Assembly: GCA_012934845.2 (NCBI GenBank)
Contig: WNNJ02001708.1
Location: 124,001 to 188,000 of the forward strand
DNA length: 64,000 bases
Direction: 5' to 3'
Source of the DNA: Pomphorhynchus laevis
Lineage: Eukaryota; Acanthocephala; Palaeacanthocephala; Echinorhynchida; Pomphorhynchidae
The position numbers were made by a program, and so were the translations under genes. The notes beneath the pieces are model-generated. The model worked only from the letters and a program-made list of their open reading frames with translations. It ran no database searches and had not been told where the DNA came from. Below, piece after piece: positions 15,101-24,100 of this stretch. The first letter of the stretch is position 1. Every line of letters begins with the position of its first letter.

Positions 15101-18100
15101 AAGTATATTATCGACGACAGCATTTGCTATGTGAATGCTGAGCCTCTAGTTAATAAATTAAGAAATAATATGCCATACGTTAGTATCAATGTTATGTTTT
15201 AGTAGATGTGAGAAGTTGTTAAAGGTATTACAACACATTCTCAAAGTTGATCAAGACTATGGATTAGACGTAAATGTCGTCAAAAGTAGTTTACTAGTGC
15301 ATGTATATTAAGCTAAAACGTATTTTATGTGACGATAGAATTAACAAAAAGGGTTGTTCACAACAGATCTCCGATTTTAACATAAACATTTAAAGAGTCG
15401 TTCTTAATGACGAAAAAAAAATTGAAAAATAAATGTCCGTTAGATATTGATGCTTAAGTTGTTTACAATGCAATTGTTTTAGTGACGAAGGATTAGGTAT
15501 TCGAAACGACTGGACAAATGCTAGCAAAAATTAAAAACGTTCAGTGAGAATGTGCGAACTTATTATAGTGCGGACATAATAAAATATTTCTCAGAAAAAG
15601 ATTCGTAAATACATAACGTATCGTATACATAACGTATTATCCGATAAAATAATGTAGCAAAAACTACGATTGAGAAATGGAGATGACTTTTCTAGACTTA
15701 TGCATTCGTAACATTAAAACTATCTTTTGTTATAAAATTCTGAAAGGAAAGTCATACGTATAACATAAACCAAACATATTCGAAATAGCGAATTGGATAG
15801 CGCATTGCTGAAATTAATCGTGCAGCTTGATCGACATCTGGAGTAATTGGTTCAGAACCACGAATATTCGACAAAAACATCTCACACTAGATCTATTGTA
15901 ACTATGAGTTCAAAAATCAGTGTTGCATTAGCGCAAGCAGTGAAACACTGATAATTTCATCATTCCAACATCGGCTACTTCGTGTGGAAATCAGTCACAT
16001 CATTTTTTACTTTTTGTTTATTTTAGTGGACTTGTAAGCGGCTTGTCTGCATGATCCATTAAAAATAATAAATCTGTATATCTATCTAATTGTCACTGAG
16101 ATACACAATAAATAATTTGAGAAACTATAGTATATCGGGCAGGTACAGAGTGCTGCCGGTTACCATCAGCTCGTCTAGGAGTGATAAGGACGTCTGCTCT
16201 GCATGTAATTGAACTCCGGTTTTTGGCAAAATCTACGATTATGAAACTAAAGCTTTTTAGCTCCCGGAGCACAGTTTTACACATTCTACGATTAAATTAT
16301 AAAAACGTAACAAGTAAAGGAATCCTATGAGAAAGTAAGCAGCGACAGCAATTAAAATTCCGGTCGAATAAAATTAGGATGATCCGGAAAGCACGTTGTT
16401 AGTTTAAAGAGGCTATGCCCATGCTACTACGTTAGCAAATTCTCGGAGATGCCTTTTAAATATATCACAACGCAGCCGAAACGACTGATGGTAGTTCACC
16501 CTACTGAGGAGTGCTGCCGGCTACCATCAGCTCGTCTAGGAGTAATAATAAAGTCTGCTCTGCATTTAATCGAACTCCGGTTTTTGGCAAAATCTACGAT
16601 TATGAAACTGAAGCTTTTTAGCTTCCGGAGCACAGTTTTACACATTCTACGATAAAATTATATATTATATATATATTAGAATATTTTTGAAACTGGCGCT
16701 CTGGGTCTATCAAAGACTCTTTTATATATAAACAGTATTAATTGAAGCAGAGTTTGTATTGTTGAATTTAATCATACTGTAAATAACTTGAAAAAGAGCG
16801 TTTGCGCTCGAAACGTTGTAAGCTAAACAGAAACCAGCATTTCGGCGACAAGGAATCAGCAGAAGCAGTAAAAGGACCGAAACACGAAATGTAGGCGTGG
16901 GATCACTGCTGATGAGGTCCACCCGCACTGATTGTAGTGTACAGTGATGCTGATAGGAATCAAACAACCACACGAAAGACAGCTTACGGTTTACTGTCCA
17001 GTGAACATTTCGTATAAAAACGGAATAAAAAATCGATGTGTGGTGGATTCGAATTGCGAATATTAGTTACCGCCCACACCAAATATAGAACACATTAATT
17101 GTGTAATTTGGTATATAAGTTAAATATAAACCAGCATTTCTGCTACAAGGAGTTCAGCAGTAACAGAACCGAAACACGAAATGTAGTCGTAATCTCACTG
17201 CTGATGAGGTCCATCCACGCTGATTCTTCACCCACACCAGTGAAGAATAGCGGCTCGTGTATGCAATATATTCACAATAATAAATTAATAGTAATAATAC
17301 AATTTAAAAATTACCCAGATATCAATAAAAAATGCATATTTGTTTTTGGAAAATAAAGAAACTTTTAAGATTAAATTTATTATTTAAAAAAATCTGGCAA
17401 ATCAATTTTATCAATCACTTATTTATTTCTTGTTCATTTATTTCTTTTTTGGATACAAGAAAATGTTTAAAATGCTTATTAAATAAATGTTAACATTTAA
17501 AAAATTTTTTGAAATCATGTATTAATGGGCTTATTCAGAAACTTATTCTTATGATTAGATACTTCAGTTATTAGGAATTTTAATCGTTACATTTTTTCGC
17601 TCTTGAAAGAGCGAAAGTATCCACAGAGCTTTAAATTGGACATTTAATAATTAATTTTTTAAAATGATAAAAAATTAGACATTTAGTTACCTGTGTGTAA
17701 TCTTTACAAGTTGATAATAGCATTTGTGTGTAAAGATATGCGGAGGATATATTGCAGTCAATTGCGATATTAGCTACAACAAAATAAATTTTAAATATTT
17801 AATTTTGAAACTTACAAATGCAAGATATCTTCTGTAAAATTAAGATATGCCAATTACTGTATTCGAAGTAATTCAAGTTTAAGAGTTTAGATAGACACTG
17901 TAGACCCGTATAAAGTTCTTCGCTATTCCTTTGTGTAAGCCTAAATTAAAACTATTTTTTAAAATATTAAAAATATGAAACATTTGATTCTGAAGCTGTC
18001 TAAGCAAAATGATAAATAATATAATTTGTTGTTAAACTTGCCTTTGAGACACCCAATGGTGTACTTATAAATAAATCACTATGTTATCACAACAAGGAGG

Positions 18101-21100
18101 CATAAACACCAGGCAGCATCCTATATATCCTCATCAGACTAAGAAATAGAACCGAATTATTCTTGCATTATTCAAAGTCGCTACGTATGCCCAGTCATCC
18201 TATGTGTGACGACAAACTTCAACAACGGTATACGCGTTTCGCTCTAACGGAGCTCATCAGTACCGTGACTTCAATAATTATTCATAGTCATCTTAACACA
18301 CGCTTAAACAGTGTTTAAAGCTCGAAAACAGAACTACCCTTAACCTGAATCATCAGAGGAACTTTGGCAGCTCTGTGCATGGCAGTGCGTATTGCGGTTT
18401 AACCATGCATCAGGCACTAAATTCCTTTTAATAGAAACGCTGTTTTGCAGATGCATAAACACCAGGCAGCATTCTATTTATCCTCATCAGACCAAGAAAC
18501 AAAACCGGGTGTTCTTTTTCGAGTGTTTAAAATAGAATAGTGTTCAAAAAAACGGAACTATGAAACGAAACTATAAAATGTCATTTGTAAATTTAAAAGA
18601 TTAATTATTCACATCATTATAATCTTCTGTCAATATCCGACAGAGATACCAGAATACATGCATATATTATCTCAACCCATTCCAGCATTAAATTTAAATA
18701 CACGTTATAGATTGCTTCATCACAAGGATGACTATTACAAGACAACTTTTAAGGTCACAGGCAATCGCAAAAGTGATTCGGCATTATATTACATAAATAT
18801 TTTTGCAACATAAATATTATATTACATAAATATTATCTCTCGGATCGCAGACCAATACGGCAATATAGTCCTTACTAATAAGTAAACGAGAGAAACGGAC
18901 ATAACTGTGCATTGGAAACTACAACAGTCAATCAGCAATCAAATTCCTCGGTTGGTTTCTGCGTATTAAGCTTTATTAGTAGCAACCAGATTTTAAAAGT
19001 ATTCAGCGATCTTCCATCACAGTTTAGAAGGGTTCATCACAATACTAATTATTTCAAGCCGACCTTTAAGTTAACAGATTATCACAAAAGCGATTCGGCA
19101 GTGTATTATAGAAATCTTCTTAAAGCCTGACGCAGGATTGTATAGCGATACGTCATTATAGTTGTTACTGATAGTAAACTAGATAAACGGACATAACTGG
19201 GTATTGGAAATCATCACAGTCCACCAGAAATCAAATCTGTAACCCGGTTTCTGCTTATTGAGCAGAAATGGTTTCTAATTCTCGGGTCTATTTTTATTTT
19301 AGCTGATTGATTTATCTCTATATATGTTTTTGTGTCAAATGAAAAATTAATCCTAAATGCTGATGTTAAAATTTTGCAATATGAAAATTTCAAAATTTAA
19401 AACATTTGACTTACGTATTTAAGGTTGATATGTAATTTAGTTGTTGAAAGAGCAAGTTTACAACTAAAATCATTTTTTATATGAGCAATGTCTAAGAATA
19501 CTTTAAATTACTTAGATGCTTTTTGGGATGTTCAATAAGAGAACGGACTCCTAAAAATAAAAAATTGATTTTAAAACAAATATTAAGTTATTTACCATTA
19601 TCAAGCACTGTAAAGCAGCAATGAACAACTTTAAATATCCGAAACCTACTGAGGTTTTTATGAATCCAATCAGTAACATCGCTTATACTTATTTTCACTT
19701 TAGACCGGCTAAAATACAATCATGAAAATTGATTGCGATTTATTTATTAAAAATTTATCAAAAATTGTGTTGGGATATTTCCGGACCTCTTCAACTAACC
19801 TGTATTTTAGCTGGTTACATAACAGCTTCAGCTATCAAGCGATTTCTGTCGTAATGCAACATAATAGATGAATCTATTATGTAGCAAGCTAAAATACAAG
19901 TTAGTCGAAGAGGTCCGGAAATATCTCAACAAAATAAAAAATTCAACTGACTACCAACAAGACTATTTCAATGCATCATTTCAATCTGATGGAAGACCAC
20001 CATGTTTATCGTCAATATAGTGCATTCTGAGGGACGAAACAACGATGATTCAGAGTCGTCCACTGATGGGTCCCGCCCTGTGGAGTTGTCTGGACAGCAT
20101 GCTTTCTGTCGTAATGCAACATGGTAGCTGAAGCTATTATGTTACCAGCTAAAATACAAATTAATCGAATAGATCCAGAAATATCTCAACAAAATGAAAT
20201 TCAACCGAATACCAACAAGACGATTTCAATGCATCGGTTCAAAAAATAGCATACGATAATAAATTTTATTTCTCATAGATACATTTTCGTATGGCAATTT
20301 AATAATTGACGATTCAAATAAATAGCTGTTTATATTTTAGATGAATATTAAAATATTTTATTTATTAATTTAGAATTGGATTTCATTATTCAAAATTAAT
20401 AATTCATGATTAATAAATATATTCAATTGTAATTGTTCATGAAAATTAGTAAATGTAATGATTCTAAATTAATAATTTATAAAAATAAGTAAAATAAGTA
20501 AAACATAAACGTTCAAGGTGTTTTGATGTTTGAAGTGATTTTTAGCTTGATGTTTCCTTTATCGAGCCTTAGATTCGTAAAGGTGGCCTATTCATTTTGG
20601 TCGAGACTTTCTATCACTGTTATAGCAATTGGCTCATCCTGTCTTTCATTCACCACATTCGAACTACTCATTGTGCCATCTCACTTTTATCGGTATTTTC
20701 CACCTATCTTTGATTTACAGCCCAGGATCTGCGCCGTCATCCTCCATTTTCTTTGAAGAGCTCTCTAACCTTTCATAATTTATCTCCACACTAACTATTT
20801 TTACTTTGTAAAAGGTGATTTTAATGTCCGTTTAGAACGTAGCTACCTGCCAAATCCTCTTAAATTGGCATCCATATTTCACACATGCGAGTATTCAATC
20901 ATTCCTTCTGAACCTAATCATCAATAAGTTGACCTTCAAGACTATGTTTCTATCCCCAAATCCTTACATCATCGCCACTCTTGTATTGTAAGTGACCCAG
21001 GAATATCTTACCACTACATTGTATCAATTAGAATTAATCAAGACCAGGTCGACAAATCTCATAGGGTATTCATTTTTAGCAAATGGTCTTCTGAACAAGC

Positions 21101-24100
21101 TTGCAGAAAGCTTGCAGATTTCACTTATGCACTAGTTTCTTCTACACAATTTACTTACCTGGCCTCACTTTCCTTGATGTCCTTGCCAACCATTGGTCAT
21201 CGTCTACTGCATTCTTTCACTCCGGCAAATTGTAATGCAACCTATTTCCATCCATCTACGATCAATTGCTCAACAAACGCCGTCATTATCGTTCGCTTCT
21301 TCAGACTAAAGATACACTCTTCTGGAGTAATCAATTATCATCCACGACTACTGATCGGTCGCGTGGAAGGTATTACAAGGTATTACAATCGAAGGTATTA
21401 CAATAGACTTCTTCCGTGTGCCTCTTTTTAGTCCGTTTGCGCGATCGATTCTTCAACATTCGCTAGTTATCTCAGATTGACACTTGACAATATGTCTTAC
21501 TTTTCCACTTCTTAGTTACTCTTCAGTCATTGTCATATCAAGCCTTCCTAAACTTTTCAACGTGTCCCCTGTGTCTTCTTATGAAATAATCGTACTGATT
21601 TATCGACTCATCCACTCTCCATCTCCTTATTATCCTTTACTAACAACTTCCTTAAATCTATTGCCCCAGGACTAGTATCTTTCTTGTGTAAACTATTTAA
21701 CTGGTGTATTCGACTAAAGATCTCACCCACTACATAAAAAACTACCACTACCTGTTTACCGCTCAAATTCAAATTCCTCGACCCTAATATGCTATCCTTT
21801 TACCGTCCTATCTTACTACTTCCCACTATTTTGAAACTCTTTGAAATACTCATTTTGCGCCAAGTCATGTCCTACCTAAATTCGTCAAAACTGCATCCTA
21901 AATATCAAGATACATACCGAGCTTGTAACAAAGCATTGTGTGATCTTATCTTGGTTCGCAATCAACAGTTAACTTTCATGGTCATTTCGCTTAATTTGTC
22001 GTCGAATTTTGACATTGTTGATCACTCTATTCTCTATCATCTCCTTCGACATTGTTATGGCTTCTCCAACTCTACTTTTGAATAAGTTATCGTCGTATCT
22101 TACTAACCACTCTGCCACTGTGTCATCCAGCAATTCAGTTAGTGCATCATTCGCTATACCCCGTAGTGTATCGCATGATTCTGTACTAGACCGTATATTG
22201 TTATCACCTCTCCTTGGAGATCTCGCTACACTTCACTTAGTACACAAATGTTATGCCATGCAATATGCAGATGACATCCTTATCTATTCGTCCGCACCCA
22301 ATTCATCCTTAACTACTCTCATCATCTCGGTTTATTGGAATATCCTTGATTAGTGCTAAATCCCACGAAATCTGGTGTTCTTTGGATCCACCCTTCCCAT
22401 TTGCAGATTTAGTCTTATCCAGATCTCTTTCTCAATAGCCACCGCATTCCTTGCATGAAATCGCTAACATTTAGGGAAATTATTATATTATCCTCTCTCG
22501 TTCTCATCATTTGTACTAAAAAATGTTCGTTTCTGTTATCCTATTTTTCGTGACATTCTTCGCATTTGAAAAACCACAAATTTTTCCATTTCCAACACTC
22601 TAATGACCTCCCTCTTGCTACCTCGTATTGACTACTGCATCTCATTTTTCTCAAACTCCATATCTTGTGTTACTGCCCCTCTGTATCGCTTTCTTCCCGC
22701 TGCAGCGCGCATACCTCTTCGACGCCGGCGTCTGATTCCATCTACAATGAACTTATCAACTTCATTGGCTCAATGCACAGAATCGAGTTTTATATTAATA
22801 TGCCCTTCTCGCTTTTCGTTTACATTCTCATCCCCTCTTTATCTTAACATAAAATTACATGTTGCTGAACATTCTTCCTCCAGAACACTTCGGTCAAACA
22901 ATTAGTTCCTGATACAAATTCCTCGTCTTCCTTCAGTTCACTTAGCTCAAACAATCAGTTCCTGCTACACATTCCTCGTCATCGGTCGAACTTTGGCCTG
23001 CTCTCCTTCATAATTTCTATACCTCTCATATGGAATTCTCTTCCCTTAAACTTCGTTGCCAGCCTAATCATACTACCTTTAAATCCATGCTTCAAAACTT
23101 TCTACTGAGTAACCATGCGCTGCAACTAAGTTAGCATTCCATCGTTGGCTGCGTGATATGGACTTCAGTCACAACATTGTTTAATTTTTTGTTTATTTCA
23201 GTGGACTTCTAAGTGGCCTGTCTGCATGAGTTACTAAAAAAATAATAAATCTATATACCTATCATTAGGAATAATGAGGAAATTACCTACCATTAAAGGT
23301 ATGAATGGTATTTACGATTAATGGTATTTACCTATCATTAAAGGAAATAAAAAGTGCATAAAATGATAGTGTTTTGAAGTTAATTGAAAAGGATTGTCTA
23401 GATACTGAGGAGAAGTAATACAAAGAAATTCTTGAAACGCAACAAGTCATTTAAGTGCAACTAATCGTTTAAGAGAACCAAATCGTTCAAGAGCATATAA
23501 TCGTTTAAAAGAAACAAGTCATTTAAAAGTGACATATTCTTGAATAAGGTGAGCTTTCATCATACAACATATTCTAATGTTTTTGTGCTTTAACATAGAT
23601 ATATGTGTGTGAACAATCACGTGCTTGATGTGCTTTGACACTATAATCTCAAGTAAAAGTTTTGATTCGCGTCATTTTGATTATAAAATCGTGATCAGTT
23701 TTAAATTAAATTTTGCGACTTGAATTAAAATTATTAATTAATTATTTTAAAGTAATTATTTAGCGAATGAAAACATTATTTAATGAATTTCATTACTTAT
23801 TTTAATGAATGAAACATTAAGTTTATCAACCTGCTTTGATTTGTGAAATGTCTTAATGAAGTATCTTTAGAACTCTCAAGAAATTCGTCTAATGATTTTA
23901 AGATATCACACGGTGTTATGGTATCATCAAGTTGATTAAATGTATCCGCACAGGAACTGTTTGCATGACTCGAATATGACCTTTGCTGATGATTGCTTGA
24001 ATAATCTTCAGATTTCGCAATTACTTTCGACATCTTAAGACAAAACTTCAACATTTTATATTAAATGCAAAATTGTTAATGAAATTGTTATAAAATTCTT

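Noticed and set aside
18136-18150. Second CTGATGA (minus) in the retrozyme-like unit
   Set aside because: No GAAAC follows at a workable distance, although the bases are kept in both repeat copies.
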